Positions 38,231 through 49,040 of a stretch of 64,000 nt of DNA are shown in pieces. The stretch's first letter is position 1. Each line of letters begins with the position of its first letter. Both the position numbers and the translations under genes were made by a program. The stretch lies in NCBI RefSeq assembly GCF_026627255.1, contig NZ_JAPNLM010000001.1, positions 1 to 64,000 of the forward strand. The letters run 5' to 3'. The notes under the pieces are model-generated. The model was given only the letters and a program-made list of their open reading frames with translations, was not told the origin of the DNA and searched no databases. This DNA comes from Streptomyces antarcticus. Its GTDB lineage: Bacteria > Actinomycetota > Actinomycetes > Streptomycetales > Streptomycetaceae.

Positions 38231-39915
38231 CGGGCGAGGGCTTCCGCGAGGGGGAGTTCCTCACGGGTGCCCGCGGCGCGGTTCTGGAGCTCGACGACCT
38301 CCTCGGCCGAGCGGCGGCCCGCGACCAGGATCCACGGCACCCCGATCAGCTCCGCGTCCGTGAGCTTGACGCCGGGCGACAGGCCCGGCCGGTCGTCCAG
38401 CAGGACCCGCAGGCCCGCCGCCGCCAGCGCGGACGCGGCCGACTCCGCGAGGGCGAGGGGTACCGCCTTGCCCGCCGCGACCACGTGGACGTCGGCCGGG
38501 GCCACCGCCGCCGGCCAGCACAGCCCGCGCTCGTCCGCCGTCTGCTCGGCCAGCGCCGCCACCGCGCGCGAGACGCCGATGCCGTACGAGCCCATGGTCA
38601 CCCGGACCGGCTTGCCCTCGCGGCCGAGCACGTCGAGCCCGAAGGCGTCCGCGTACTTGCGGCCCAGCTGGAAGATGTGGCCGATCTCGATGGCCCGGTC
38701 GAGCCGCAGGCCGGTGCCGCAGGAGGGGCAGGGATCGCCGGGTTCCACGACGACGACGTCCAGGTACCGGTCCACCTCGAAGTCCCGGCCGCAGACCACG
38801 TTCCGGGCGTGCGTGTCCGGCCGGTTGGCGCCGGTCACCCAGGCGGTGCCGGGCGCGACGCGCGGGTCGGCCAGGTAGCGGACCTTCTCCAGGCCCTGCG
38901 GGCCCACGTACCCGCGGACGAGGTCGGGCCGGTCCGCGAAGTCCTCGGCGGTGACCAGTTCGACGACCGCGGGGGCCAGGTGCTCGCCGAGCTTGCCGAG
39001 GTCCACCTCGCGGTCCCCGGGCACGCCGACCGCCGTGATCTCGCCGTCGACCTTCACCAGGAGGTTCTTCAGCGTCGCCGAGGCGGGTACGCCCAGGTGC
39101 GCGGCCAGGGTCTCGATGGTCGGGGTGTCGGGGGTGTCGACCTCCTCCAGCGGCGGGTGCTCCGCCTCGACCGGCGCCAGGGCGAAGGTGACGGCCTCGG
39201 TGTTCGCCGCGTAGTCGCAGGCCGGGCAGTCCGCGAAGGTGTCCTCGCCGGCCTCGGCCGGGGCGAGGAACTCCTCGGACGCCGAGCCGCCCATGGCGCC
39301 GGACACCGCCGACACGATGCGGTGGTCCAGGCCGAGCCGCTCGAAGATGCGGACGTACGCCTGGCGGTGGAGGCGGTAGGACTCCTCCAGGCCCTCGTCG
39401 GAGACGTCGAAGGAGTACGAGTCCTTCATCTGGAACTCGCGGCCCCGCAGCACCCCGGACCGGGGGCGGGCCTCGTCGCGGTACTTGGTCTGGATCTGGT
39501 ACAGCATGACCGGCAGGTCCTTGTACGAGGTGCACTGGTCCTTCACCAGCAGGGTGAAGATCTCCTCGTGCGTGGGGCCGAGCAGGTAGTCGGCGCCCTT
39601 GCGGTCCTTGAGGCGGAACAGCAGGTCGCCGTACTCCGACCAGCGCCCGCTGACCTCGTACGGCTCCTTGGGCAGCAGCGCCGGGAGCAGCACCTCCTGG
39701 GCCCCGATCGCGTCCATCTCCTCGCGGACCACGCGCGAGACGTTGTCCAGGACCCGCTTGCCGAGCGGCAGCCACGTCCACACCCCGGCCGAGCTGCGCC
39801 GGACGTATCCGGCGCGGACCAGGAGCCGGTGGCTGAGGGTCTCGGCGTCGGCCGGGTCTTCACGGAGGGTCTTGGCCATGAGGCGGGACATGCGCTGCAC
39901 GTGTTGCGTAGACAT
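38221..39915 (-). CDS. proS: Prolyl-tRNA synthetase (bacterial type)
   Basis: ProS charges tRNA-Pro. The 564-residue class II synthetase has motif 1 near residues 60-80, motif 2 ([10 protein letters not shown] with the preceding LRGREF), a ~170-residue editing insertion between motifs 2 and 3 (about 230-400, including a segment like [11 protein letters not shown]), motif 3 ([17 protein letters not shown]) and an anticodon-binding domain. The ATG at 39915 gives the family N-terminus. It faces the SPFH gene with only 38 bp between. Confidence 0.96.
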   Translation of the reverse strand: MSTQHVQRMSRLMAKTLREDPADAETLSHRLLVRAGYVRRSSAGVWTWLPLGKRVLDNVSRVVREEMDAIGAQEVLLPALLPKEPYEVSGRWSEYGDLLFRLKDRKGADYLLGPTHEEIFTLLVKDQCTSYKDLPVMLYQIQTKYRDEARPRSGVLRGREFQMKDSYSFDVSDEGLEESYRLHRQAYVRIFERLGLDHRIVSAVSGAMGGSASEEFLAPAEAGEDTFADCPACDYAANTEAVTFALAPVEAEHPPLEEVDTPDTPTIETLAAHLGVPASATLKNLLVKVDGEITAVGVPGDREVDLGKLGEHLAPAVVELVTAEDFADRPDLVRGYVGPQGLEKVRYLADPRVAPGTAWVTGANRPDTHARNVVCGRDFEVDRYLDVVVVEPGDPCPSCGTGLRLDRAIEIGHIFQLGRKYADAFGLDVLGREGKPVRVTMGSYGIGVSRAVAALAEQTADERGLCWPAAVAPADVHVVAAGKAVPLALAESAASALAAAGLRVLLDDRPGLSPGVKLTDAELIGVPWILVAGRRSAEEVVELQNRAAGTREELPLAEALARLT

Positions 39916-39957
39916 GCGGGGAGGCTACCGGGGCCCGCGGGGACGGCGGAAACGGTT

Positions 39958-40500
39958 TCAGGGGCGCAGCAGCGGCAGCGGGGCGCCCATGACGGCGTAC
40001 GGGAGGCTCGCGCTGGGGAAGTGCACCCGGCGGGCGAGGTCGGTGTAGCCGAGGGCGCGGTAGAGGCCGCGGGCGGGGCTGTCGGTGTCGATGGCGGAGA
40101 GGATCGAGCGCGGTTCGGCGGCGGCGTCGGTGATGCCGGTGATCAGCGCGCGGCCCACGCCGTGGCCCTGGAAGCCGGGGTGGACGTGCAGCTCGGTGAT
40201 CACGAAGGAGTCGTCGAGCCAGGCCCCGTGGCCGTCGGCCAGCAGGTGGGGTTCGACGATGGTGGACCACCAGTGCGTGCGGTCGTTGGGCATGCCGTAC
40301 ACGAAGCCGGTGAGGGCGTCGTCCTCGGTGTACGCGCCGAGCGCGCGGGCGCCCCGGCAGACCATGTGGCGCTGGACGATGTAGCGCCGGATGCCGACCT
40401 CCTCCTCGCTGAGTCCGAAGGCGACGGCCTGCACGCGCAGGGCCTCGTCCACGCGGGCGGCGAGGTCGAGGGGGCCGATGCGGAGTCCGGTAGGCAGCAT
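39958..40500 (-). CDS. GNAT-family N-acetyltransferase
   Basis: The 180-residue protein has the acetyl-CoA binding motif VHPGFQGHGVGRALI (about 106-120) and a second half typical of GNAT folds (SPARGLYRALGY). The substrate is unknown. It lies 42 nt upstream of proS on the same strand and may be cotranscribed with it. The ATG at 40500 is the only in-frame start that keeps the first strand intact. Confidence 0.85.
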   Translation of the reverse strand: MLPTGLRIGPLDLAARVDEALRVQAVAFGLSEEEVGIRRYIVQRHMVCRGARALGAYTEDDALTGFVYGMPNDRTHWWSTIVEPHLLADGHGAWLDDSFVITELHVHPGFQGHGVGRALITGITDAAAEPRSILSAIDTDSPARGLYRALGYTDLARRVHFPSASLPYAVMGAPLPLLRP

Positions 40501-40609
40501 GCGGCGACCTTACTTGGCGGTACGGGCGGGCCGGTATGCCGGCGGGGCAACGGTTCCGGCGGGGAGGCGGGCGGGGCGGCGCGCCCGCGGATCAGAACGG
40601 CAGGCCGTT

Positions 40610-41455
40610 TCAGAACAGCACGCTCATGAAGGCGCCGACCTCGCGGAAACCGACGCGGCGGTAGGACGCGCGCGCGGCGGTGTTGTAGTCGTTGACGTAG
40701 AGGCTGACCACGGGGGCCACGTCGCGCAGCGCGTAGGCGACGACGGCGGCCATCCCGCTCTCGGAGTGTCCGCGGCCGCGGGACCCGGGGTCCACCCAGA
40801 CGCCCTGGATCTGGCAGGCGCGGGGGGTTGCGGCGCCGATCTCCGCCTTGAAGACGACCTTGCCGTCCTCTACGCGGGCGAAGGAGCGGCCGGTTCCGAC
40901 GAGCTCGGCGACCCTGGCCTGGTAGAGGAGGCCGCCGTCGCCGGCCATCGGCGAGATGCCGACCTCCTCGGTGAACATGGCCACGCAGGCGGGCATGATC
41001 AGGTCCATCTCGTCCTTGCGGACGCGGCGGACCCCGGGGTCGGCCGCGACCGTGGTGGACGGCTGCTCGATGGTCATGAGCGGCTGGCGGGACCGGACGT
41101 CGCGGGCCGGGCCCCAGGCGGGCTCCAGGAGCTGCCAGAGCAGCCTCGTGGCCTCGACGGGGCCGACGATGGAGGAGCAGCGGCGGCCGGTGCGGCGGGC
41201 CCGGTCGGCGAAGGCCCGTACGGCGTCCGGCTCCGCGCAGACGGGGACCAGGTTGGCGCCGGCGTAGCAGAGGGAGCGGAGTTCGCCGTCGGCGTACCAG
41301 CCCCACATCTCGCCGCCCAGGCGCCAGGGGTCGAGCCCGGCGACCTGGACCCGGGAGGTGACGAACGCGTTCGCGACCGGCTCCCGTCCGAGGACTTCGA
41401 GCGCGGCGTCGAGATCACTGGGCTCAAGGACCCGGGTAGTGGTCTGCGTCAACAC
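40610..41455 (-). CDS. GNAT-family N-acetyltransferase (DUF4081-type N-terminal)
   Basis: The 281-residue protein has two parts: an N-terminal domain with the conserved actinobacterial pattern PVANAFVTSRVQVAGLDPW and a C-terminal GNAT domain with the acetyl-CoA motif (GVWVDPGSRGRGHSESGM) and LYVNDYNTAARASYRRVGF. The GTG at 41455 has GAGG 5 nt upstream; the open frame reaches 41533 but that part is the gap to ispG. This gene commonly follows ispG in Streptomyces. Substrate unknown. Confidence 0.85.
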   Translation of the reverse strand: MLTQTTTRVLEPSDLDAALEVLGREPVANAFVTSRVQVAGLDPWRLGGEMWGWYADGELRSLCYAGANLVPVCAEPDAVRAFADRARRTGRRCSSIVGPVEATRLLWQLLEPAWGPARDVRSRQPLMTIEQPSTTVAADPGVRRVRKDEMDLIMPACVAMFTEEVGISPMAGDGGLLYQARVAELVGTGRSFARVEDGKVVFKAEIGAATPRACQIQGVWVDPGSRGRGHSESGMAAVVAYALRDVAPVVSLYVNDYNTAARASYRRVGFREVGAFMSVLF

Positions 41456-41603
41456 TGGGGCCTCACCATGCAAGTCTGCTGATCTCCGCACTGTACCCGC
41501 AGGCGCTGGACGATGCCGTGTCCCACAGGTCACGAGAAAGCCCCGACCCCGCCCCCGAGCTGCGGGAACGGGGCCGGGTCCGGGTCCGTGGGGCCGGGGC
41601 GGA

Positions 41604-42761
41604 TCAGACGCCGATGGCCACCGTGGGCTCGCCCGAGGTCACGCCGTCCCGCTCCATCTGCTCGGCGATCTTCATCGCCTCTTCGATGAGGGTCTCCACG
41701 ATCTTCGACTCCGGGACGGTCTTGATGACCTCGCCCTTCACGAAGATCTGGCCCTTGCCGTTGCCGGAGGCGACGCCCAGGTCGGCCTCGCGTGCCTCGC
41801 CGGGGCCGTTCACGACGCAGCCCATGACCGCGACGCGCAGCGGGACCTCCATGCCCTCCAGGCCCGCCGTGACCTCCTCGGCCAGCTTGTAGACGTCCAC
41901 CTGGGCGCGGCCGCAGGACGGGCAGGAGACGATCTCCAGGCGGCGCGGCTTGAGGTTCAGCGACTCCAGGATCTGGTTGCCGACCTTGACCTCCTCGACC
42001 GGCGGCGCGGAGAGGGAGACGCGGATGGTGTCGCCGATGCCCTCGGAGAGCAGTGCGCCGAAGGCGACGGCGGACTTGATGGTGCCCTGGAAGGCGGGGC
42101 CGGCCTCGGTGACGCCGAGGTGCAGCGGGTAGTCGCAGGCGGCGGCGAGCTGGCGGTAGGCGTTGACCATGACGACCGGGTCGTTGTGCTTGACCGAGAT
42201 CTTGATGTCGCCGAAGCCGTGCTCCTCGAAGAGGGAGGCCTCCCACAGCGCGGACTCGACCAGCGCCTCGGGGGTGGCCTTGCCGTACTTCTTCAGCAGC
42301 CGGGCGTCGAGGGAGCCCGCGTTGACGCCGATCCGGATCGGGGTGCCGGTGTCCTTGGCGGCCCGCGCGATCTCCTTGACCTTGTCGTCGAACTGCTTGA
42401 TGTTGCCCGGGTTCACGCGGACGGCGGCGCAGCCGGCGTCGATGGCTGCGAACACGTACTTGGGCTGGAAGTGGATGTCGGCGATGACCGGGATCTGCGA
42501 CTTCTTCGCGATGACGGCGAGGGCGTCGGCGTCGTCCTGGGTCGGGCAGGCCACGCGGACGATGTTGCAGCCGGCGGCCGTGAGCTCGGCGATCTGCTGC
42601 AGCGTGGCGCCGATGTCGGACGTGCGGGTGGTGGTCATCGACTGCACCGAAATCTGTGCGTCGCCTCCGACGGCCACGGAACCGACCTGGATCTTGCGGC
42701 TGACCCTGCGGTCGGCAAGCTTCGTCGGCACGGCCGGCATTCCGAGAGAGATGGCAGTCAT
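41604..42761 (-). CDS. ispG: (E)-4-hydroxy-3-methylbut-2-enyl diphosphate synthase
   Basis: IspG is the [4Fe-4S] enzyme that converts methylerythritol cyclodiphosphate to HMBPP in the MEP isoprenoid pathway. The 385-residue protein has a TIM-barrel half and a C-terminal cluster domain with cysteines in [11 protein letters not shown] and [10 protein letters not shown]. The ATG at 42761 gives the family start; the longer frame runs into the terminator region. It lies downstream of dxr and the site-2 protease, so two MEP-pathway genes are close together here. Confidence 0.96.
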   Translation of the reverse strand: MTAISLGMPAVPTKLADRRVSRKIQVGSVAVGGDAQISVQSMTTTRTSDIGATLQQIAELTAAGCNIVRVACPTQDDADALAVIAKKSQIPVIADIHFQPKYVFAAIDAGCAAVRVNPGNIKQFDDKVKEIARAAKDTGTPIRIGVNAGSLDARLLKKYGKATPEALVESALWEASLFEEHGFGDIKISVKHNDPVVMVNAYRQLAAACDYPLHLGVTEAGPAFQGTIKSAVAFGALLSEGIGDTIRVSLSAPPVEEVKVGNQILESLNLKPRRLEIVSCPSCGRAQVDVYKLAEEVTAGLEGMEVPLRVAVMGCVVNGPGEAREADLGVASGNGKGQIFVKGEVIKTVPESKIVETLIEEAMKIAEQMERDGVTSGEPTVAIGV

Positions 42762-42879
42762 CTGCTGTGCAACCCCAAGGTGTGGATCAAGGTCCCGAGA
42801 TCGGCGGGCTCCAGCCTTCGAGATTACGCCAATCAGCGCGCCGCCCCCGCATCCGAGGGGGTGTGCCACCCGAACGCGG

Positions 42880-42908
42880 GGAGCCGGGCACGATGTGTGC
42901 CCGGCTCC
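42880..42908 (-). terminator. Terminator after the site-2 protease gene
   Basis: A perfect 12-bp stem (GGAGCCGGGCAC and its complement) with a 5-nt loop begins 28 nt beyond the stop codon of the protease gene and before ispG. Confidence 0.8.
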
Positions 42909-42935
42909 TCACCGCATGGTGTAGACCGCCCGCCG

Positions 42936-44237
42936 TCAGGTGATCTTGATCGGGTTGACCACGTCGGCGACCATCACCAGCAGCGTGAAGCAGATGAAGA
43001 CGCTGGCGACGACGTACGCGACGGGCATCAGCTTCGCCACGTCGAACGGGCCCGGGTCGGGGCGCTTGAACAGCCGCGCAAGGTTGCGCCGGAGCGACTC
43101 CCACAGGGCTCCCGCGATGTGCCCGCCGTCGAGCGGGAGCAGCGGCAGCATGTTGAAGAGGAACAGCGACAGGTTGAAGCCGGCCAGCAGGTTGAGGAAG
43201 ATCACCAGGATGTGCGTGGCCGGCAGGTCGAGGTTGAAGATCTCCCCGCTGACCCGTGCGGCCCCGACGACGCCCATCGGGCTGTCCTGCGCGCGATCGG
43301 CGCCGTTGAAGGCCGCGTTCCACAGGTCCGGGACCTTGGAGGGCAGCTGGACCAGCGAGGTCACGCCGGCCTGCATCATCTCGCCCATGCGCCCGGCGGA
43401 CTGGCCGAAGGTCTGGGGTACGTAGCCGGAGGCGGGGGCGAAGCCGAGGAAGCCCGCGGTGACGTACTCGTCCTTGACGTACTTGCCGCTGCCGTCGGTC
43501 CTGGCGACCTTGTTCTCGATCAGGTCCGCCTTCAGGTCGATCCGCTGCCCGGCCCGCACGACGGTGATCGTGGCGGGTCCGACGGTGGCGCGGATGTCCT
43601 TCTGGAGGGCGGACCAGTCGTCGGCCCTGCGGCCGTTGAAGGCGACGATCTTGTCGCCGGCCTGGAGTCCGGCGGCCTTGGCGGGGGCGGCCGGGTCGCC
43701 GGCGGCGCACTTGTCGCGCTTCTCGCTCTGCTGGATGACGCAGTCCGAGACGGAGGCGACCGAGGTGGTCTGGGTGTTCACCCCGAAGGTCATGAGCGTG
43801 GTGAGGAAGATCGCCACGGCCAGGATCAGGTTCATGAACGGGCCGGCGAACATCACGATGACGCGCTTCCACGGCTTGCGCGTGTAGAAGAGCCGCTTCT
43901 CGTCGCCGGGCTGGAGCTCCTCGTACGCCGCCGAGCGCGCGTCCTCGATCATCGACCGGAAAGGCGACGTCGAGCGGGCCGTGACCTTGCCGTCCTCGCC
44001 GGGCGGGAACATCCCGATCATGCGGATGTAGCCGCCCATCGGGATGGCCTTGATCCCGTACTCGGTCTCGCCCCGGTGGCGCGACCACACGGTCGGGCCG
44101 AAGCCCACCATGTACTGCGGCACCCGGATGCCGAAGACCTTGGCCGTGGACAGGTGCCCCAGCTCGTGCCAGGCGATGGAGACCAGCAGCCCGACCGCGA
44201 AGATCGCGATTCCGAGCACCGTCATCAGGATTGTCAT
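42936..44237 (-). CDS. rseP: Site-2 protease, RseP-like M50 metallopeptidase
   Basis: The 433-residue membrane protease cuts within membrane segments, for instance of anti-sigma factors. The zinc motif HELGH is at residues 24-28 in the first helix, the third ligand motif LDGG is near residue 365, and a PDZ domain lies between ([14 protein letters not shown]). Four membrane helices are expected. The ATG at 44237 overlaps the dxr stop codon (ATGA). The dxr-rseP-ispG order is usual in actinobacteria; the substrate here is not known. Confidence 0.92.
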   Translation of the reverse strand: MTILMTVLGIAIFAVGLLVSIAWHELGHLSTAKVFGIRVPQYMVGFGPTVWSRHRGETEYGIKAIPMGGYIRMIGMFPPGEDGKVTARSTSPFRSMIEDARSAAYEELQPGDEKRLFYTRKPWKRVIVMFAGPFMNLILAVAIFLTTLMTFGVNTQTTSVASVSDCVIQQSEKRDKCAAGDPAAPAKAAGLQAGDKIVAFNGRRADDWSALQKDIRATVGPATITVVRAGQRIDLKADLIENKVARTDGSGKYVKDEYVTAGFLGFAPASGYVPQTFGQSAGRMGEMMQAGVTSLVQLPSKVPDLWNAAFNGADRAQDSPMGVVGAARVSGEIFNLDLPATHILVIFLNLLAGFNLSLFLFNMLPLLPLDGGHIAGALWESLRRNLARLFKRPDPGPFDVAKLMPVAYVVASVFICFTLLVMVADVVNPIKIT

Positions 44238-45487
44238 GCGCTCGCCTCCATGGCGGCCCGCGCCGCCATCTCCCGCGCCCGGGCCCTGGCCCAGGCCTCC
44301 GCCTCAAGGACGTCCCGGACCGTCAGGGAAGTTCCCGACTCCGGCGTCCCGTGCTCATCGACCACGGCAGAGACGGTATCCATGATTGCTGTGAACGGCA
44401 GCCGACCGGCCAGGAACGCCCCGACGCACTCCTCGTTGGCCGCGTTGAACACGGCCGGGGCCGTCCCGCCGAGGGCGCCCACGTGCCGGGCCAGGCCGAC
44501 CGCGGGGAAGGCCTCGGTATCCAGCGGGAAGAACTCCCAGCTGGAGGCCTTGGTCCAGTCGAAGGCGGGGGCGGCGTCCGGTACGCGCTGGGGCCAGCCG
44601 AGGCCGATCGCGATGGGGCCGCGCATGTCCGGCGGGGTGGCCTGGGCGAGCGTGGAGCCGTCCGTGAACTCCACCATCGAGTGGACGTAGGACTGCGGAT
44701 GGACCACGACCTCGATCCGCTCGAAGGGGATGTCGTAGAGCAGGTGGGCCTCGATGACCTCCAGCCCCTTGTTCACGAGCGTCGCCGAGTTGATGGTGAT
44801 CACCGGGCCCATGGCCCAGGTGGGGTGGGCGAGGGCGTCCTTGACGGTGACCCCCGCCAGCTCCTCGCGCGTACGGCCGCGGAAGGGGCCGCCGGATGCG
44901 GTGACCACGAGCTTGCGCACGTCGGCCCGCGTGCCGGCGGCGAGCGCCTGGAAGAGCGCCGCGTGCTCGGAGTCGACCGGGATGATCTGGCCGGGCTTCG
45001 CGAGGGCCTTGACCAGCGGACCGCCGACGATCAGCGACTCCTTGTTGGCGAGGGCCAGGGTCCGGCCCGCCCGCAGCGCGGCGAGGGTGGGCGCGAGGCC
45101 GATGGAACCGGTGATGCCGTTGAGGACGGTGTGGCACGCGGAGGCGGCGACTTCGGTCGCGGCGTCGGGGCCGGCCAGGATCTCGGGCAGCGGCTCGGAC
45201 GGGCCGTACTGGGCGCTCAGCGCCTCTTTCAGTGCCGGGACGACGTCCTCGCGGGCGACGGCCACCGTCCCGACCCGCAGCAGCCGGGCCTGCTCGGCCA
45301 GCAGCCCCACCCGTCCGCCCGCGGCGGAGAGGGCGGTCACCCGGAACCGGTCCGGGTTGCGCAGGGCCAGGTCGATGGCCTGGGTGCCGATCGACCCGGT
45401 GGAGCCGAGGATGACGATGTCCCGGCGGCCGGCCGCGGGGTCGAAGAGGAGGTGCGGATCGGCGAGGGGGGCTGGACGGTCGCTCAT
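44234..45487 (-). CDS. dxr: 1-deoxy-D-xylulose 5-phosphate reductoisomerase
   Basis: Dxr makes methylerythritol 4-phosphate, the first committed MEP-pathway step. The 417-residue protein has the NADPH-binding motif [12 protein letters not shown] at about 26-37, the substrate/metal loop [11 protein letters not shown], and [13 protein letters not shown] with the C-terminal segment. The ATG at 45487 follows a GGGGG run; a longer frame upstream belongs to the gap. It is coupled to the downstream protease gene by a 4-nt overlap. Confidence 0.96.
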   Translation of the reverse strand: MSDRPAPLADPHLLFDPAAGRRDIVILGSTGSIGTQAIDLALRNPDRFRVTALSAAGGRVGLLAEQARLLRVGTVAVAREDVVPALKEALSAQYGPSEPLPEILAGPDAATEVAASACHTVLNGITGSIGLAPTLAALRAGRTLALANKESLIVGGPLVKALAKPGQIIPVDSEHAALFQALAAGTRADVRKLVVTASGGPFRGRTREELAGVTVKDALAHPTWAMGPVITINSATLVNKGLEVIEAHLLYDIPFERIEVVVHPQSYVHSMVEFTDGSTLAQATPPDMRGPIAIGLGWPQRVPDAAPAFDWTKASSWEFFPLDTEAFPAVGLARHVGALGGTAPAVFNAANEECVGAFLAGRLPFTAIMDTVSAVVDEHGTPESGTSLTVRDVLEAEAWARARAREMAARAAMEASA

Positions 45488-45507
45488 GCCCCCATTGTTG
45501 CCGCAAC

Positions 45508-46887
45508 TCAGGGGCGCGTGGACACGGAGCCCCCGTCCGTGACGCGCAGCAGGAGGTGCGGGAGCGTTCCGGCGAACTCCGGGAGCGCCCGGGCCACCGA
45601 CCACCAGGCGTCCGGGTCCTCGCCGAGGGCCAGGGCGAACAGGCGGTCGGCCTCCGCCCGCGCGGTCAGCACCGGCCCCGGCCGGTCGTGCCGGTCGGGG
45701 GTGTAGGTCTCCCCCAGCCAGTGGTCCTCGTCCAGGGCCCAGCAGGCGGGCAGCTTGTGCCGGACGACGTCCGCGCCGTCGATCAGCCCGCGCGCCAGGC
45801 AGTCCCGTACCCAGCGGATGTCCTCCGCGACGGTCTCCATCGGCACCGCGAGGCTCGCCAGGGCCAGTTCGCGCTCCACGCCGCCCCGCGGACCGGGCTC
45901 GGCCCTCGGCGCCAGCGAACGGACCGCCGCCTCGAGCCCGGCGGGCCCCGGGCCGTCCGCCGGCCCGGGCAGGGAGCCGCCGGCCAGGCCCGCGACGAGT
46001 TCCGGCAGGGGCAGCGGGGCGGTCCGGGCGTGCCGAAGCAGTTCGGCCCAGAGCCGGGGGTCGTCCCCGAGGGGGCGCAGGGCCCGGGCGACGGCGGTGC
46101 GCATGCCCGTCCGCTCGGAGAGGTTCCAGCGCAGCCCCCGGGGCGGGGGCCCGGCCGGCTCCGCGAGGAGCAGGGTCCGGTGCGCGGGGGCGACGTGGGC
46201 GACGAGTTCCTCGAAGGTGAGCAGCCCCATCCGGACGGCCCGCACGGCCGGCCGGTGCCAGGAGGGCCCGTACGCGCCCTGCGCCCCCGGGCCGGTCTGC
46301 GCGCCGGTGCCCTCCTGCGCGCCCGGGCCGGCCTGCGGCCCGGCGTCGAGCAGCGCCCCCGCGGTCTCCGGCGGCAGGCCGCCGACCAGCAGCAGGGCCT
46401 CGACGGCTCCGGGCGGCAGTGGCGTACGGGCGTGCTCGCGCACGAGGAACCCGGGGTCGAGCGGGTCGTGCGGCATCCGCAGCAGGGTGAGCGGAACCCG
46501 GGGCCGGCGGCCGTGGCGCCGCAGCAGTGCGAGCAGCTCGTCGGCGCCGAACGGGCCCGGGCCGGCCTCCGCCAGCAGCTCGGGCGACGGCCCGGGGCGG
46601 GCCGCGTAGCGCGCGGGGCCGGGCAGGCCCGGCAGCGGCCGGCCGACGACGCGGGGGTTGCGGGCGATGTAGTGCCGGTCCTGCGCGGTGCCGTGGCGCA
46701 GCAGCAGCGTCACGGCGGAGGCGGGCAGCCATTCGTCGCGGGTGAGGTACTTGCGGGCCGGCCCGTCGAGCCGGCCCAGGAGGCCGGCCGCGACGTGGTC
46801 CGGTGCGTGGCGCAGGACGAGCGCCACGCACCAGGCCAGGCGCCGGCCGGCGCGGTCCTCCATGGCGTCTTCCCTGGCCGTCGACAT
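45508..46887 (-). CDS. Conserved hypothetical protein, Leu/Arg/Pro-rich
   Basis: The 459-residue protein has no signal peptide, membrane helix or motif I recognise. Its helical, leucine-rich stretches (LAWCVALVLRHAPDHVAAGLLGRL) suggest HEAT-like repeats, which is inference. A low-complexity part around residues 180-205 repeats GPGAQ/GTGAQ units. The ATG at 46887 is preceded by GAGGCGG; an alternative ATG lies nine codons in. It stands between dxr (20 nt) and the acyl-CoA dehydrogenase (58 nt) on the same strand. Codon use is normal, so it is likely a real gene. Confidence 0.7.
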   Translation of the reverse strand: MSTAREDAMEDRAGRRLAWCVALVLRHAPDHVAAGLLGRLDGPARKYLTRDEWLPASAVTLLLRHGTAQDRHYIARNPRVVGRPLPGLPGPARYAARPGPSPELLAEAGPGPFGADELLALLRRHGRRPRVPLTLLRMPHDPLDPGFLVREHARTPLPPGAVEALLLVGGLPPETAGALLDAGPQAGPGAQEGTGAQTGPGAQGAYGPSWHRPAVRAVRMGLLTFEELVAHVAPAHRTLLLAEPAGPPPRGLRWNLSERTGMRTAVARALRPLGDDPRLWAELLRHARTAPLPLPELVAGLAGGSLPGPADGPGPAGLEAAVRSLAPRAEPGPRGGVERELALASLAVPMETVAEDIRWVRDCLARGLIDGADVVRHKLPACWALDEDHWLGETYTPDRHDRPGPVLTARAEADRLFALALGEDPDAWWSVARALPEFAGTLPHLLLRVTDGGSVSTRP

Positions 46888-46945
46888 AGCCGCCGCCTCG
46901 TGCTCGTACCCGTACGTCCGTCCGACTGGCTTCGATGATCGCAGG

Positions 46946-48979
46946 TCAGCGCAGGGGACGGTGCACGTTCTCGTGCTGGGACGGGCCCGGGGTGGCGTCC
47001 GCGATCCAGGGGCCGTCGCCGGACGGGTCCAGGACGCCCTCCTCCAGCCAGGTGTAGGTGCCGGTCAGGACGCCGGCGACGACCTTGCGGTCGAGGTCGT
47101 CGGTGTTGGACCAGAGGCGGCCGAAGAGCTCCTCGACGCGCAGCCGGGACTGGTGGCAGAAGGCGTCGGCCAGCTGGTAGGCCTCGCGGCCGTGGTCGCC
47201 GGTGGCGCGCAGGTGCTCGGCGCGGACGCAGGCCGCGCTCATGGCGAAGAGTTCGGCGCCGATGTCGACGATGCGCCCCAGGAAGCCCTGTTTGGTCTCC
47301 ATCCGGCCCTGCCAGCGGGACATGGCGTAGAAGGTGGAGCGGGCGAGTTTGCGGGCGCTGCGCTCGACGTAGCGCAGGTGGGTGGCGAGGTCGGGGTGGC
47401 CGCCGGGGTGGAAGGCGCGGTAGGTGCCGGGGACCTGGCCGGCGCCGGTCGCGAGCTTCGGCAGCCAGCGGGCGTAGAACCCGGCGGCGCGGGCGCCCGC
47501 CTTCGCCTTGTCGCCGAGGTCCTTCTCCGGGTCGATGAGGTCGCCGGCGACCGACAGGTGGGCGTCGACGGCCTCGCGGGCGATCAGCAGGTGCATGATC
47601 TCCGTCGATCCCTCGAAGATCCGGTTGATGCGCAGGTCGCGGAGCATCTGCTCGGCGGGGACGGCACGCTCGCCGCGGGCGGCGAGGGAGTCGGCGGTCT
47701 CGAAGCCGCGGCCGCCGCGGATCTGGACCAGCTCGTCGGCCATCAGGCAGGCCATCTCGGAGCCGTAGAGCTTGGCGAGGGCCGCCTCGATGCGGATGTC
47801 GTTGCGGTCCTCGTCGGCCATCTGGGAGGCGAGGTCGACGACGGCCTCGAGGGCGAAGGTCGTGGCGGCGATGAAGGAGATCTTGGCGCCGACGGCCTCG
47901 TGCAGCGCGACGGGCCGCCCCCACTGCTCGCGGACGCCGGACCACTCGCGGGCGATCTTGAGGCACCACTTCCCGGCGCCGACGCACATGGCGGGCAGGG
48001 AGAGCCTGCCCGTGTTGAGCGTGGTCAGCGCGATCTTCAGGCCGGCTCCCTCGGCGCCGATGCGCTGGTCCGCGGGGACCCGCACCCGGTGGAAGCGGGT
48101 GACGCCGTTCTCCAGGCCGCGCAGGCCCATGAAGGCGTTGCGGTGCTCGACGGTGATGCCTGGGGAGTCGGCCTCGACCACGAAGGCGGTGATGCCGCCG
48201 CGGTGGCCCTGCGACGCCGGGACGCGGGCCATGACGACGAGGAGGTCCGCGACGACCCCGTTGGTGGTCCACAGCTTCACCCCGTCGAGGACGTACGCGT
48301 CGTCCCCGTCCGGGACCGCCGTGGTGGCCAGGCGCGCCGGGTCGGAGCCGACGTCGGGTTCGGTGAGGAGGAAGGCGCTGATGGCGGTGGTGGCGCAGCG
48401 CGGCAGGTAGGCGTCCTTCTGCTCCCGCGTGCCGAACATCTTCAGCGGCTGGGGCACTCCGATCGACTGGTGCGCGGAGAGCAGGGCCCCGATGGCCGGG
48501 CTGACCGAGCCGACGAGGGCGAGCGCCTTGTTGTAATAGACCTGGGTGAGGCCCAGGCCCCCGTACTCGGTGCCGATCTTCATGCCGAGGGCGCCGAGTT
48601 GCTTGAGCCCGCGCACGGTCTCGTCGGGGATCTTCGCCTCGCGCTCGATCCGGGCGCCGTCGACCGAGGTCTCGCAGAACTCCCGCAGCCGTGCCAGGAA
48701 GGCCTCGCCGCGCCGGACGTCCTCGTCGGCGGGGAGCGGGTGGGGATGGATCAGGTCGAGCCGGAAGCGTCCGAGGAACAGCTCCTTGGCGAAGCTGGGC
48801 TTGCGCCAGTCCTGCTCCCGGGCCGCTTCCGCGACCCGCCGCGCCTCGCGCTCGGTCACCTTGGGCCGTGTGCCGGGCCGTGTGCCGGTCTGTGTGCCCG
48901 GGACCGCGCCCGGGTCTGCGCCTGGGTCTGCGCCTGGTGGCGTGCTGCTGGGGGGTGTTGCGGACATGAGGGGACTCAT
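46946..48979 (-). CDS. Acyl-CoA dehydrogenase family protein
   Basis: The 677-residue FAD enzyme has the acyl-CoA dehydrogenase core: FLLTEPDVGSDPARL (flavin/substrate segment), MGLRGLENGVTRFHRVRVP, and the C-terminal helical part with QIRGGRGFETADSL and FEGSTEIMHLLIAREA. It is longer than the usual 380-400 residues, with an N-terminal Pro/Thr-rich extension and about 180 extra C-terminal residues, like long-chain-type relatives. The ATG at 48979 was chosen; 48967 is an alternative. Its substrate is unknown. It is the last core-type gene before the IS remnant. Confidence 0.88.
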   Translation of the reverse strand: MSPLMSATPPSSTPPGADPGADPGAVPGTQTGTRPGTRPKVTEREARRVAEAAREQDWRKPSFAKELFLGRFRLDLIHPHPLPADEDVRRGEAFLARLREFCETSVDGARIEREAKIPDETVRGLKQLGALGMKIGTEYGGLGLTQVYYNKALALVGSVSPAIGALLSAHQSIGVPQPLKMFGTREQKDAYLPRCATTAISAFLLTEPDVGSDPARLATTAVPDGDDAYVLDGVKLWTTNGVVADLLVVMARVPASQGHRGGITAFVVEADSPGITVEHRNAFMGLRGLENGVTRFHRVRVPADQRIGAEGAGLKIALTTLNTGRLSLPAMCVGAGKWCLKIAREWSGVREQWGRPVALHEAVGAKISFIAATTFALEAVVDLASQMADEDRNDIRIEAALAKLYGSEMACLMADELVQIRGGRGFETADSLAARGERAVPAEQMLRDLRINRIFEGSTEIMHLLIAREAVDAHLSVAGDLIDPEKDLGDKAKAGARAAGFYARWLPKLATGAGQVPGTYRAFHPGGHPDLATHLRYVERSARKLARSTFYAMSRWQGRMETKQGFLGRIVDIGAELFAMSAACVRAEHLRATGDHGREAYQLADAFCHQSRLRVEELFGRLWSNTDDLDRKVVAGVLTGTYTWLEEGVLDPSGDGPWIADATPGPSQHENVHRPLR

Positions 48980-49040
48980 CTCGCCGCCGGAGTCGGGCCG
49001 GCTCTGGATGCCGGCCGGTGCTACCAGTGAGTCGTACCCA

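Noticed and set aside
38221..39915. Frameshift at the proS 3' end due to the tandem repeat
   Set aside because: The frame ends with the family-typical C-terminus at the first copy, so the duplication is downstream of the essential sequence.
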